Shown here: one piece after another, positions 1 to 8,620 of the stretch
Numbering within the stretch: position 1 is the first letter of the stretch
Layout of the letters: the number at the start of each line of letters is the position of its first letter
Notes under the pieces: generated by a model
Database searches by the model: none
What the model was told of the DNA's origin: nothing
Seen by the model: the letters and a program-made list of their open reading frames with translations, nothing else
Made by a program: the position numbers and the translations under genes
Origin: Oligoflexus sp.
GTDB taxonomy: Bacteria; Bdellovibrionota_B; Oligoflexia; Oligoflexales; Oligoflexaceae
Length of the DNA: 64,000 bases
NCBI RefSeq assembly: GCF_035712445.1
Contig: NZ_DASTAT010000086.1
Coordinates: 1 to 64,000, forward strand
Reading direction: 5' to 3'

Positions 1-1425
1 AACCTGGATAAGATCGCCGAGTCGACCAAGGTTGATGTGGCCGCCGCTTTGAAAGATTACAAAGGCCGCACGGAAGTGGCAGCTGGTGAACTCTTCGAGC
101 CGACCCTCGTCAATGTTCAGAAAAGAACGCAGTACAGCGAGCTGCCGAGCGGCATGAAGGTCGCGCTGACCCCGAAGAAATCCCGCGGCGCGCCTGTGAG
201 TTTCCGCTTCGATCTGCAGGTGGGAAGTGAAGCCGAACTGAAGGATCGCCTCGTGGCTCTGCACATCCTGCCTCGCGTGATGATGCGCGGCACCAAAAAG
301 CATGATTACCAAACCCTGACCGATCAGCTCGCGCTGACCAAGACGAGCTTCGGCGGTTATTCCGATTGGTCGCTCGATAACCCTGGCAAGATCGTTTTCT
401 CCGGCACCACAGTCGGCCCGAACCTTGATAAGGCCATGGACCTCGCGACGGAAGTTCTGATGCAGCCGTCCTTCGATCCGCAGCAGTTCCAGCTCGTGAA
501 GCAGGAATACCTCGCTGCTTTGAAAGAAGCCGCCCTGGATCCGGACGCTTTGACCAATCGTGAGTTCCTGCGGACCATGGTGGCTGTTGCGCCAAGCGAT
601 GTGCGCTATATCCCGACCATCGAGGAAGAGATCAAGCTCCTCGAAAAACTGACTGTGAATGACGTCAAGAATGTTTACAGCAAACTCGTGGGCGGCAGCG
701 CCGGTCAATTCGTGGCCGTCGGTGATCTGGATGCGGAGAAATTGAAGAAGCAACTGACGGCCAGCGTCGGTCAGTGGCGTTCGCCCAAAGCCTTCCAGGC
801 CATTGCCTATAAGCACCAGCCTGTCAAAGGCGCTATCAAGACCTTCAATACCCCTGATAAAAAGGGTGCGAACGTCTCGGTCGTTCAGCCTCTGGCTCTG
901 AAGGATTCGGATCCCAACTATCCGGCTCTGCGCATTGCCAGCAACATCCTCGGCACGGGCGGTACATCGCGCATCTTCGGTCGCCTTCGTCAGAAGGAAG
1001 GCCTGTCCTATGGTGCCGGCGGCATGATCCGTGCGGATCAGAAAAGCGATGTCGGCTATATGCTGGCTTATGCGATCTGCGCCCCGCAGAACGTGGATAA
1101 GTCGGTGACGGCGATTCGCGAAGAGCTGGTGAAATTCCAAAAAGACGGCGTCACAGCCGACGAACTGACGATGGCGAAGCAGGCCTATGCGGAATCGAAG
1201 AAGAACGCTCTGATGCGCGATGCGAGCATCGTCGAACTTCTGTCCCGCAACATGGAGCTGGGCCGCGATCTGAGCTTTGATATCAAGCTCGACGAGGCCA
1301 TTGCCAAGGTTGATCTGGCCGCTGTGAACGCAGCTGTCAAGGACGCTGTGAAACCGGATCAGCTGACCGTGATCACGGCTCTGGATAAGAAAGCCGCAAG
1401 CGAAGTGGCCAAGGCCACGATGTAA
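1..1425 (+). CDS. M16 family metallopeptidase, C-terminal part (5' end outside window)
   Basis: The reading frame is open from base 1, so the gene begins upstream; 474 residues are visible. The first ~45 residues are a linker, followed by an M16 N-domain-like unit and then a C-domain-like unit. The second carries the family's GGTSRIFGRLRQKEGLSYG segment, typical of pitrilysin, insulinase and processing-peptidase folds. No HxxEH zinc motif is present in the visible part. In two-unit M16 proteins the catalytic site lies in the first half, so this is probably the inactive second half of a ~900-residue clan ME peptidase. The cellular location cannot be judged without the N-terminus. A hairpin terminator follows the stop codon. 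Confidence 0.88.
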   Translation, partial: NLDKIAESTKVDVAAALKDYKGRTEVAAGELFEPTLVNVQKRTQYSELPSGMKVALTPKKSRGAPVSFRFDLQVGSEAELKDRLVALHILPRVMMRGTKKHDYQTLTDQLALTKTSFGGYSDWSLDNPGKIVFSGTTVGPNLDKAMDLATEVLMQPSFDPQQFQLVKQEYLAALKEAALDPDALTNREFLRTMVAVAPSDVRYIPTIEEEIKLLEKLTVNDVKNVYSKLVGGSAGQFVAVGDLDAEKLKKQLTASVGQWRSPKAFQAIAYKHQPVKGAIKTFNTPDKKGANVSVVQPLALKDSDPNYPALRIASNILGTGGTSRIFGRLRQKEGLSYGAGGMIRADQKSDVGYMLAYAICAPQNVDKSVTAIREELVKFQKDGVTADELTMAKQAYAESKKNALMRDASIVELLSRNMELGRDLSFDIKLDEAIAKVDLAAVNAAVKDAVKPDQLTVITALDKKAASEVAKATM

Positions 1426-1441
1426 AAGAAATGATCAGCAG

Positions 1442-1468
1442 GGGTTCGGCTTTCGGGCCGAGCCCTTT
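1442..1468 (+). terminator. Rho-independent terminator after the M16 peptidase gene
   Basis: A 9-bp stem with one G-U pair (GGGTTCGGC at 1442-1450 with GCCGAGCCC at 1457-1465) encloses a 6-base loop. It is followed by TTT and then GCTATTC. It lies 17 bases past the peptidase stop. The remaining bases to 1715 hold no gene that I can see. A TATAAT at 1689-1694 might serve the next gene, but it has no good -35 partner. Confidence 0.7.
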
Positions 1469-1715
1469 GCTATTCTTCCAAACCTGCCCCCTTCAAGCCT
1501 TCGGTATCCCGCATCGCCAGTTCTCACCAACTATTTCGCGAACCTTTGGGTCTGTGACAAATAAGAGGACGGATTGTCCCCATTCCAGCCGTTAAGAAAA
1601 TGTCCTGACTTCGGGACTCTTTCCTTACTGATTGGTTGAATAAAAATCCTTAAGTTTATCGACCGAGAACCGAACGCTTGAGGGAAGCTATAATTCCTTT
1701 TGGAGATCATACGTT

Positions 1716-2672
1716 ATGAAGTTCTCGACCCCTTTGAAACTGTTCTCGGTAAGTTGTCTCGTGGCATGGGCGGCCGTCAACTGTGGTGCTCCGGAGGAGG
1801 ACAAGGAGACAGAGAAGGCCTCCACCAGCGCCAGCGAGACATCAACAAGTACCGGAGGAAGCACCACCACGCAAACCTCGGGTAGCTCTGGCAGCTCAGG
1901 CAGCAGCTGCACTGCGACCGCCAACACCACCGCGACAAACACTCTCAGCACCTATGGCTGCGCACTTCTCACTCGCGATACCACATCCTGCAAGGCCAGC
2001 CGTGAAGCGCAAGGTCTGAGCGGTTTCTGGCTGAAATTCTCGTGCAGTGTGACACTGACCAAAAGTGGAAACAACGTCGTCATTGCGACGAAAAATCTCC
2101 CGGATACCAAATCCTTCTATTACAGCAGCACCGATGCATGCTACGAAGCCTTCTCTTCGACAGCGCGCAAGGCAAACCCCAACAAGATCGCTTCCAAAAC
2201 GGTTTCCCTGACTGTGCCCTACGCTCCGACTGCAGCAGCCACTGCCTCAGCGACTCCCGAGGGCATTATCGGTGTTGCTCTGAACGGCGTTGCCATCTAT
2301 GACAACAGCGCGGCTCCAGGTGATGACATCTTTAACGAGGAAGCCACCTTCGACAAGTGCGATGGTCACCCCGATATGTCGAGCACCTATCACTACCACA
2401 CCGAACCTGGCGCCATCACCAATAGCGACTCCAACTTCATCGGTGTGCTCCGCGATGGATTCCCGGTCTATGGTCGCAACGACTACAACACCACCACGGC
2501 GGCCAGCGGCCTCGATTCTGCCGGCGGCAAAACCGGCAAGACCGTCGATAGCCCCAATACCGATGTCTATCACTATCATCTGAATCTGCAGAGCAATGGG
2601 ACCAAGTCCGCGTACTTTATCTCGGCTGGTTACTACAAGGGAACACCTGGAACATGCACAGGCTGCCAATGA
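1716..2672 (+). CDS. YHYH-domain lipoprotein
   Basis: The 318-residue product begins with a lipoprotein signal peptide whose lipobox ends at Cys23 (AAVNC). A Ser/Thr/Gly-rich linker of about 45 residues follows. The C-terminal two thirds match the YHYH domain: two YHYH signatures (in STYHYHTEPG and VYHYHLNLQ), and between them the GVALNGVAIYDN and GVLRDGFPVYGR strands seen in this family. The biochemical role of YHYH proteins is not established; the His-Tyr pairs suggest metal binding, which is inference. GGAG at 1702-1705 precedes the ATG by 10 bases. The stop overlaps the preferred start of the next gene in ATGA, so the two are probably co-translated. Confidence 0.85.
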   Translation: MKFSTPLKLFSVSCLVAWAAVNCGAPEEDKETEKASTSASETSTSTGGSTTTQTSGSSGSSGSSCTATANTTATNTLSTYGCALLTRDTTSCKASREAQGLSGFWLKFSCSVTLTKSGNNVVIATKNLPDTKSFYYSSTDACYEAFSSTARKANPNKIASKTVSLTVPYAPTAAATASATPEGIIGVALNGVAIYDNSAAPGDDIFNEEATFDKCDGHPDMSSTYHYHTEPGAITNSDSNFIGVLRDGFPVYGRNDYNTTTAASGLDSAGGKTGKTVDSPNTDVYHYHLNLQSNGTKSAYFISAGYYKGTPGTCTGCQ

Positions 2673-3223
2673 TCAAGGCTATTCTTTCCATCACAGTCCT
2701 GATAGCGGTTGGCGCGGGAATCGTCCTTTCGTCTCTCCTGGTCCACGCGGATGATCCCCGTCTCAGGCTCGTCAGCTATGACTACGAGTGGAAGGACAGG
2801 CCTGCGAACGCCATCGTTTACAGTCTCTATGACAATCATCGTCCCAAGGAATTCTTTGTGCTGTGGCAAGGGAAGAAGCTCGGGACCGAATACATCTGGT
2901 ATGACAATGGTCAGCTGATGGCCGAGCGCCCCCATTCCAAGGGCCTGCCTCACGGCGCCTGGAAGATGTGGTACGAAGATGGATCAGCCAAGAGCCTGAA
3001 AACGTATGAACTGGGGGCCATAGTCGGAGACGCCTGGAGCTGGCATCCCAACGGTCAGGTCGGAACCTTCAATCGTTATGCGGGTGGGAGCGAACGTGAG
3101 GAAACTCACAAGGCCTGGATTCCAGATGGAACGGTTTATTACAATTACGTCTATCAAAATGGACACAAAGTCGGGGTTAAAGGAGGCGAATTTTGCAAGC
3201 GCTTGGAGATTATAAAAAAATAG
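2669..3223 (+). CDS. YwqK-like (MORN-type) repeat protein, exported or membrane-anchored
   Basis: The ATG at 2669 forms an ATGA overlap with the YHYH stop, and an N-terminal hydrophobic segment follows directly, so I prefer it to the ATG at 2654. The 184-residue product has a signal peptide or anchor of about 25 residues, ending near VHADD. Short repeats of the YwqK/MORN type follow: IWYDNGQLMAE, MWYEDGSAKSLKTY and SWHPNGQVG. Such repeats often mediate protein-protein or protein-membrane contact, and the YwqK family is annotated as an antitoxin in some genomes. No toxin partner is evident here. Its last 31 bases overlap the next gene. Confidence 0.75.
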   Translation: MIKAILSITVLIAVGAGIVLSSLLVHADDPRLRLVSYDYEWKDRPANAIVYSLYDNHRPKEFFVLWQGKKLGTEYIWYDNGQLMAERPHSKGLPHGAWKMWYEDGSAKSLKTYELGAIVGDAWSWHPNGQVGTFNRYAGGSEREETHKAWIPDGTVYYNYVYQNGHKVGVKGGEFCKRLEIIKK

Positions 3224-3918
3224 CCTGGATGCTGCTGGTCATCCTGAATCCCGGCTGCAAGGCGGGGCCCGATGTTTTCGAAACCGCGATAGCGCGGCAT
3301 AAGGCGACACTCGTGGATCAGGTCAACAGCCCCGCCACGGGTCTGCCCTATTTCACGGTGGAGACCCTGAATCCAGTTTGGCAGCTGTCCGCCGCCACAC
3401 CGATCGTCACCATGCCCGCCCTCAAGCTCACGGATCAGGACGGCAAAGTTCGTGACAGCTCGCTCTTTGATGAACGCATCACCGTCATCGGCTTTTTCTT
3501 TGCCAGTTGCAGCGGCTTTTGCCCATTTCTCGTGGAAGGCATGAAGAAGATCGAGAAGGAGACGGAAGCGATCTCGGACAAGGTGCGCTTCGTGGCTTTT
3601 TCTGTGAATCCCGAACAGGATACGCCGGCTCGCCTGAAAGCCTATGCGAAAGAGAGGGGTCTGAATACGGATAAAACGTGGACTCTGCTCACCGGCGATC
3701 GGGAAACGATCTATTCCCTGGCGAAAAAAACTCTTGTGAGTCAGGTCTTCCGCAGAGCCAGCGCCGCCAACAGCTTCGTGCATTCCGAGCATCTTTATGT
3801 GATCGACGGGCAGCGGCATCTTCGAAGCGTGTTGAATGGAACACGCGTGGATGTCAGCCGCGATGCGAAGATGGTGATACGCCAGCTCGCAAATCCTTCC
3901 GAGCTGACGAGCAATTGA
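3193..3918 (+). CDS. SCO1/SenC family lipoprotein
   Basis: A TTG start at 3193 sits 4 bases after a strong AAAGGAGGCG site. The 241-residue product has a lipobox ending at Cys22 (LNPGC) and then a thioredoxin-like fold. It carries the CxxxC copper/redox motif (CSGFC) and a downstream His in HSEHLYVID at the position expected for the third copper ligand. SCO proteins deliver copper to cytochrome oxidase or act as periplasmic thiol oxidoreductases; no oxidase genes are nearby, so the client is unknown. It is the last gene of the three-gene 1716-3918 run and faces the convergent sterol-desaturase gene. Confidence 0.85.
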   Translation: MQALGDYKKIAWMLLVILNPGCKAGPDVFETAIARHKATLVDQVNSPATGLPYFTVETLNPVWQLSAATPIVTMPALKLTDQDGKVRDSSLFDERITVIGFFFASCSGFCPFLVEGMKKIEKETEAISDKVRFVAFSVNPEQDTPARLKAYAKERGLNTDKTWTLLTGDRETIYSLAKKTLVSQVFRRASAANSFVHSEHLYVIDGQRHLRSVLNGTRVDVSRDAKMVIRQLANPSELTSN

Positions 3919-4025
3919 TAGAAAACGATTTCAAGGCAGGGTATAGCTTTGATCTTTCGAAGTCTTGGCCGTATAGAGAAGCTTGTGCCGCTGAAAAACC
4001 GAAGCTCGTAAGCATAGGCTCGGCA

Positions 4026-5135
4026 TCATTTCGGGTTCTCACCCTTCGGCGAACGCCGCAGCTGATCGACAAATGGATAGACAAGCTGCTTGACGAAACT
4101 GCTGGAAATTCTTTCCTGATAGAGCCCGTACTTTTCAGGCCACGCCCGCGGGCAATGGAAGGTTCCAAAGACGACGTCGATGATCGAGAACGTGACGGCG
4201 AAATTCTTATCCAGGGCCTCGGGCTGGCTGCTGTGATGCCAGTGGTGGACCAAGGGGGTGGTGAGGATATAGCGCAAAGGGCCGAAGTGAAAGCGCACGT
4301 TGCTGTGCACGAAAAGGGCCTGGATGGCCACGATCGGCATGTAGACCTGGACTGCGGCCTGCGAAAAACCGAGGCACACGATCGGCACATAGCTGAAGGC
4401 CCGGGTCGCGATCACATCCCCGATGTGAAGGCGCGAGCTGGCAAGCCAGTCCATTTTCATCGTCGAATGGTGAATCTTATGAAACTGCCACCAGCGTTTA
4501 CGCGTATGAAAATAGCGGTGGATCCAATACTGAGCGAAGTCGGCAATGAAGAGGATAGCGAGGACCTGAAGCCAGATCGGCATTTTTTGGGTCAGCTGCG
4601 GCACGCGGTTCAGAAAAATATTCTGATGTATCCAGTTCCCGGGCCATACGATCAGCACAAAAATCCCACCCATCAGAAGATGATTCAAAGCATAGTGACT
4701 CAGATCCGTGGCCAGACCCTCACGCAGAAAACGCTGCCGCCGCAGGTAAAAAATGCGTTCAAGCGGTACGAAGATCAGGGACATGACCAAAAGATCGAGG
4801 ATGATCAGATCAAGGCTCAGATAGATCGGTTTTTGCTGGATGGGCACCTCCACCGTGACCGCCGATCCCCCAAGGATGCTGGCCAGCGCCGCCATCAGAA
4901 TCGCCGCCAGGGCCAGGCCCTTTTTCCGACCCAAAAGCAGCGCAATCAGTCCCAGGCCGAACGATACATAAAGACTGCCGAGCAGGATCATGCGAAGCTG
5001 CTCGACATCATAGACTTCGCGCAGCTGAGGATTGGATAGATATTCCGGGAAGTGGAAGGCCAGGACCGAGAGAAAACAGAGGATCGCCAGATAAAGAGCG
5101 ATATAGGCCAGCTTGTTATAAATCGACGTTTTCAC
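4026..5135 (-). CDS. Sterol desaturase / fatty acid hydroxylase family membrane enzyme
   Basis: The 369-residue protein has about six hydrophobic segments. It carries the His clusters of the FA hydroxylase/sterol desaturase superfamily: HRYFHT and HKIHHS near residues 215-235, HSNVRFH, and VHHWHHS near residue 310. These clusters bind a di-iron centre used for O2-dependent hydroxylation or desaturation of lipids. The substrate cannot be read from sequence; a sterol, a fatty acid, or a carotenoid ring (given the crt genes 4 kb away) are all possible. The GTG start at 5135 has AGGA about 7 bases upstream and follows the CarF-like gene by 9 bases, so the two probably form one transcript. Confidence 0.82.
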   Translation of the reverse strand: MKTSIYNKLAYIALYLAILCFLSVLAFHFPEYLSNPQLREVYDVEQLRMILLGSLYVSFGLGLIALLLGRKKGLALAAILMAALASILGGSAVTVEVPIQQKPIYLSLDLIILDLLVMSLIFVPLERIFYLRRQRFLREGLATDLSHYALNHLLMGGIFVLIVWPGNWIHQNIFLNRVPQLTQKMPIWLQVLAILFIADFAQYWIHRYFHTRKRWWQFHKIHHSTMKMDWLASSRLHIGDVIATRAFSYVPIVCLGFSQAAVQVYMPIVAIQALFVHSNVRFHFGPLRYILTTPLVHHWHHSSQPEALDKNFAVTFSIIDVVFGTFHCPRAWPEKYGLYQERISSSFVKQLVYPFVDQLRRSPKGENPK

Positions 5136-5144
5136 AGCCCGTCC

Positions 5145-5816
5145 TTAATCAAAGTTGGTCGGAATGCCAAGACGCAGAAGAAGCGCTTCGATCCGCGTCC
5201 AGGGAATGCGATTGGTCAAAGGATTGGCCCAGCCGCTCAGGATGCAGTAATTCACGCGGAAGGGCGGCCTGTGATGCTGCAGGTGCTCGTCGCTCGGAAG
5301 GACGATGCGATACTTCTGAAGGGATGAAAGCCAGGACGGTTTCTGCGTCCGAGGCCAGTGGGACCAGCGATGAAAAAGATTGGAAAGAAAACTGAAGAGG
5401 AGAAACCAGATCCAAAGATGCCAAAGGAAACCCTGGCTCCCGGCCTCTGGCCGCAGGAAAGCCAGGATCGCAGTCCCGGCTATCGCGGATGCCCCCAGAT
5501 TTTCAATCAAAGAGATACGGGTGATTTCCAAAGGATCCCGATGATGACGCCGAAACGGGCCGACCAGCATGGGACCCCACACAGGAGTCGTCTCGCAGCC
5601 GAAGGAATCGCAAACCCAATGGACAAAGCCCGTGAAGAGATCTGCAAGGTAATAGCCCAAAGGCAAAGCGAGGCAGCTCCAGCCCAAAGCCGAAGTAAAA
5701 TCGTCTGCGAACAGATGATGAAAGGATAGGACCAGCAGACTGCAAAAGCCGACGAGTCCCATGACCTCGAAGCCGCGTACTAGCATCGCCTGTGTTTCCC
5801 GGGGTAAACTTTTCAA
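5145..5816 (-). CDS. carF: CarF/Kua (PEDS1-type) plasmanylethanolamine desaturase
   Basis: The 223-residue product has 3-4 membrane segments. Its His motifs match the Kua/TMEM189/CarF family: FVHWVCDSFG, FRRHHRDP, HRWSHW and DEHLQHHRPPF. Family knowledge: CarF of Myxococcus and human PEDS1 introduce the vinyl-ether bond of plasmalogens, and CarF is needed for singlet-oxygen-induced carotenoid synthesis in Myxococcus. Its position near a crt operon fits that role. The start is probably TTG at 5816, preceded by AGGA about 10 bases away, with an ATG 10 codons further in as an alternative. It is divergent from the acyl desaturase, with overlapping promoter sequence between them. Confidence 0.86.
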   Translation of the reverse strand: MKSLPRETQAMLVRGFEVMGLVGFCSLLVLSFHHLFADDFTSALGWSCLALPLGYYLADLFTGFVHWVCDSFGCETTPVWGPMLVGPFRRHHRDPLEITRISLIENLGASAIAGTAILAFLRPEAGSQGFLWHLWIWFLLFSFLSNLFHRWSHWPRTQKPSWLSSLQKYRIVLPSDEHLQHHRPPFRVNYCILSGWANPLTNRIPWTRIEALLLRLGIPTNFD

Positions 5817-5838
5817 TTTCAGTATATCCTACTATAAT
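5810..5838 (+). promoter_or_regulatory. Sigma70-type promoter for the acyl desaturase gene
   Basis: TTTTCA (5810-5815) and TATAAT (5833-5838) are separated by 17 bases. Transcription would start near 5845, leaving about 35 leader bases before the ATG at 5880. The -35 element lies across the start codon of the divergent carF-like gene. On the other strand the same A/T-rich core gives TATTATAG-like -10 sequences, so the two directions may share a control region. This is read by eye only. Confidence 0.5.
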
Positions 5839-5879
5839 AATGAACGGAAATGCCGCCCTCTTTTCTCAGGACACAGAGC

Positions 5880-6911
5880 ATGCAGTCTTTCGCACAACCT
5901 CGTATGGATGCGAAGCGTTCTCAGGCGCTTTGGCAAACGATGCTCGAAACCATCCATGAGCAAAAACTGGATGCGCCGGCGACCGCGCGCCTTCTCTTGA
6001 AAGTTCCCGCGCTCGTGACCCTCGGCGGTCTTGGGCTCTACGCAGCATGGTTCGCGGCAGATTCGGCCCAAACTATTATCGCCTGCCTCGCCCTGGCCTT
6101 CATCCTCGCGCAGTTCGCGTTTTTGGGCCATGACGCGGGGCATGGGGCTCTTGGCTATTCACGGCGGATTCACACGGCGCTTGGGCAACTCTGTATGACG
6201 GTCGCGACCGGGCTCGCCTTTCAGGAATGGTACGGACGTCATCGGACTCATCATCAGTTTTGTCAGTATGAACCCAAAGACCCCGATATGGATGTGGACC
6301 TCGTCGTGTCCCTGACGGAGGATTCACGGCGTCGTAAAAGAGGGCTCGGACGTTTTTTGACCCGCTGCCAGGGGATTTCCGTCTGGTTTTTATCCCTGCT
6401 TTTCGCCCAGAGTCAGCGGCATCTTTCCCAATGGGGCGTGCTGCTGAACCTCAGGGCCTATGCCCTGGATGCTGCCGTGCTCCTCATTCACTTCGGACTT
6501 TGGTGGGGTCTTCCTTTGGCCTTGGGCGTCGATCCCCTACGGGTGCTGATCGTCTATACCCTGCCGCTCTTTTTCCTCGGCCCCTATCTGGCTGCCATTT
6601 TCTGGGTCAATCACGTGGGCATGCCGCTGATTGAAAGAGTCGACAGCTTCAGCTTTCTGGAGCATCAGGCCGTGACCTCACGCACGGTCACCAATCCCCG
6701 CGCCCTCGACTGGTTCTTCGGTGGCCTTAACTTTCAGATCGAGCATCACCTTTATCCGCAGATTCCTTCGTTTCGCCTGCGCCAGGTCCAAACGATAGTC
6801 CGCCCTTCCCTGGAAGCGGAACGGATTCCTTATCAAGCCGTGTCTTTTGCTCAGGCCGTCCGCGATATCGCGGCCCACTTTCGATTTATTGCAAAGGGAA
6901 CGAATCCATGA
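5880..6911 (+). CDS. Membrane fatty acid (acyl) desaturase
   Basis: I choose the ATG at 5880, with CAGGA 8 bases upstream, because the predicted transcript start near 5845 would make the ATG at 5850 nearly leaderless. The 343-residue protein has the three His boxes of front-end/linoleoyl-CoA-type desaturases: HDAGHG near residue 85, HRTHHQF near residue 122, and QIEHHLYP near residue 288. Four or more membrane segments lie around them. It is expected to desaturate acyl chains with a di-iron site and an external electron donor; there is no fused cytochrome b5. The stop overlaps the next gene in ATGA. Confidence 0.87.
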   Translation: MQSFAQPRMDAKRSQALWQTMLETIHEQKLDAPATARLLLKVPALVTLGGLGLYAAWFAADSAQTIIACLALAFILAQFAFLGHDAGHGALGYSRRIHTALGQLCMTVATGLAFQEWYGRHRTHHQFCQYEPKDPDMDVDLVVSLTEDSRRRKRGLGRFLTRCQGISVWFLSLLFAQSQRHLSQWGVLLNLRAYALDAAVLLIHFGLWWGLPLALGVDPLRVLIVYTLPLFFLGPYLAAIFWVNHVGMPLIERVDSFSFLEHQAVTSRTVTNPRALDWFFGGLNFQIEHHLYPQIPSFRLRQVQTIVRPSLEAERIPYQAVSFAQAVRDIAAHFRFIAKGTNP

Positions 6912-7813
6912 AAGCGCTTGTCATCGTCAATCCCATGGCCGCGCATGGCAAGGTCGGGCGTAACTGGAAGCAGTCGGAGTCGCGCCTTCATGAGAAAATC
7001 GGGCCCTTTGATACGGTCTTCACCGAAAGACCGGGGCATGCCGAGGTTCTGGTGCGGCAAGGGCTCAAGGATGGCTACGATCATATCCACATCTATGGTG
7101 GGGATGGAACCGCGACCGAATCCATCAGCGGCTTTTTTCAGAACGGCAAAGCCCTGCGTCCCGAAGTTCTGTTCTCCGTCTGGCCCGGCGGCACAGGCTG
7201 CGACTTTCATCGCGCGATTCTGCTTCCCGATACCTTCAAAAATCGCGGTGCGGATGGCATCACAGTGATCGATGTGGGTCGCCTGACCTTTCTGGACCAT
7301 CAAAAGAAAGAGTGCGAAAAATATTTTCTGAATATCGCGAGCTGCGGCATCAGCGGTTATGTCGATCAGCTGATGGCGAAGAAGTGGAAACGCCTCGGCA
7401 GCGCGGGTTTTCTTTTGAATACCATCGAAGGCCTCGCGCGCTATAAGAACCGCCGGGTCCGCATCAAAACCGATCGTGGTGATCTGGGTGAGCGGGTCGT
7501 GCGGGCCGTTGCGATCGCCAATGGCCGCTTCTTTGGTGGCGGCATGAAGATCGCGCCCGATGCGCAGCTGGATGATGGAAAATTCCAGATGGTGATTCTG
7601 GGCGACATCGGTCTCGCCGATGCCCTCATCAACACGCCGAAGATTTATTCCGGTGAGCATATGAGTCATCCCAAGATCGAAACGCAGAACATCACCTGGA
7701 CGGAACTGACCAGCGACGAGGAAGTCCTGCTCGATCTGGATGGCGAACCGCTCGGTACTCTGCCCCTGCGCGTCCAGATTATTCCCGCCGCCCTGCGCCT
7801 GAAAACCTATTGA
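6908..7813 (+). CDS. Diacylglycerol/sphingosine kinase-like (DagK catalytic domain) protein
   Basis: The 301-residue protein starts directly with the kinase fold: VIVNPMAAHGK at the N-terminus, the nucleotide-binding YGGDGTATE near residue 60, and WPGGTGCDFHR near residue 96. The C-terminal beta-sandwich includes GGGMKIAPDAQLDDGKFQM, typical of YegS/DgkB/BmrU proteins. These phosphorylate diacylglycerol or related lipids with ATP at the membrane face. The 4-base ATGA overlap with the desaturase implies translational coupling and a shared role in lipid remodelling. The exact lipid substrate is not predictable. Confidence 0.87.
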   Translation: MKALVIVNPMAAHGKVGRNWKQSESRLHEKIGPFDTVFTERPGHAEVLVRQGLKDGYDHIHIYGGDGTATESISGFFQNGKALRPEVLFSVWPGGTGCDFHRAILLPDTFKNRGADGITVIDVGRLTFLDHQKKECEKYFLNIASCGISGYVDQLMAKKWKRLGSAGFLLNTIEGLARYKNRRVRIKTDRGDLGERVVRAVAIANGRFFGGGMKIAPDAQLDDGKFQMVILGDIGLADALINTPKIYSGEHMSHPKIETQNITWTELTSDEEVLLDLDGEPLGTLPLRVQIIPAALRLKTY

Positions 7814-7879
7814 TCTTCCGCCTTGACCTCCCTGAACCTGCTGCTTAGAATCGCCGGCAAGAGGGAGGAGAATTCACCT

Positions 7880-8620
7880 ATGCAAAACATCATCAAACAA
7901 GGAATTCTGGTCAGCCTTTTGACACTGGCGGGTCCAGGCTCCGTACAGGCCACGGAGGCTCCACCGAAAATGGAATTTCAAATTCGCGATCCGCAGACCC
8001 GCGAGGTCTTTTTTCAGGGCTATGAACGCGTCACCGACACAGGTGCCAATACCCGCAAGGAAACCTTTTTCTTCGACATGAATCGGAAAGAGGCTCTGGT
8101 CGAAGACGCCGTTTACAACCGGGATTCGCTGCGCATGGAAAGCTATGTATCCCGCAGTTCCGTGACGGGTGAAGAGACCATCATGAAAACTGAAGGCCAG
8201 CGCATCCAGATCAAATACCGGCCGGAAAAGGATGACGACTTCAAGGAAACCACGCTGTCGTGGTCTGCGGACACTCTGCATGGGAAAGTCTTTGACGACC
8301 TGATCGTGCGCAACTGGGACAAGCTCCTGAAGGGCCAGATGCTGAAGTTCGATCTGGTGCTGCCCTTTCGCCTCGAATCACGCGGTTTTCAGATCTTTCA
8401 TAACCGCCGCGTGACCAATCAGGGCCGTGAACTGGAAGTCTTCTCGCTGCAGCCGCAGAATTTCCTCTTGCGTGCCTTTGTTCCGAAAATGGAATTTTAT
8501 TATGCGAGCGACCCCAAGCCGGAACTTAAAATCTTCACCGGACCATCTGTGATTCCGATCAAGGGCGAAACCAATCGCATGGTCGAAATCATTTATGGAC
8601 TCTCGGGTGCTCCCAGCTGA
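7880..8620 (+). CDS. Exported protein of unknown function
   Basis: The ATG at 7880 is preceded by a strong GGGAGGAG site, and a signal peptide (cleaved near VQA-TEA) starts there; the 19-residue upstream extension is not needed. The mature ~220 residues are rich in beta strands with many charged residues and have no membrane segment. They may form a periplasmic beta-barrel or lipocalin-like fold binding a lipid, a guess from strand pattern only. I do not recognise a family. It follows the lipid kinase by 66 bases and its end overlaps the convergent GT2 gene by 28 bases. Confidence 0.7.
   Translation: MQNIIKQGILVSLLTLAGPGSVQATEAPPKMEFQIRDPQTREVFFQGYERVTDTGANTRKETFFFDMNRKEALVEDAVYNRDSLRMESYVSRSSVTGEETIMKTEGQRIQIKYRPEKDDDFKETTLSWSADTLHGKVFDDLIVRNWDKLLKGQMLKFDLVLPFRLESRGFQIFHNRRVTNQGRELEVFSLQPQNFLLRAFVPKMEFYYASDPKPELKIFTGPSVIPIKGETNRMVEIIYGLSGAPS

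Noticed and set aside
2669..3223. Toxin-antitoxin module based on the YwqK-like repeats
   Set aside because: Neighbours are a YHYH lipoprotein and an SCO1 protein; no toxin-like partner, and this protein is exported.
3678..5039. 453-residue plus-strand open frame opposite the sterol-desaturase gene
   Set aside because: Rich in Arg, Gln, Asp and His with no hydrophobic pattern; antisense to a gene with clear di-iron His motifs.
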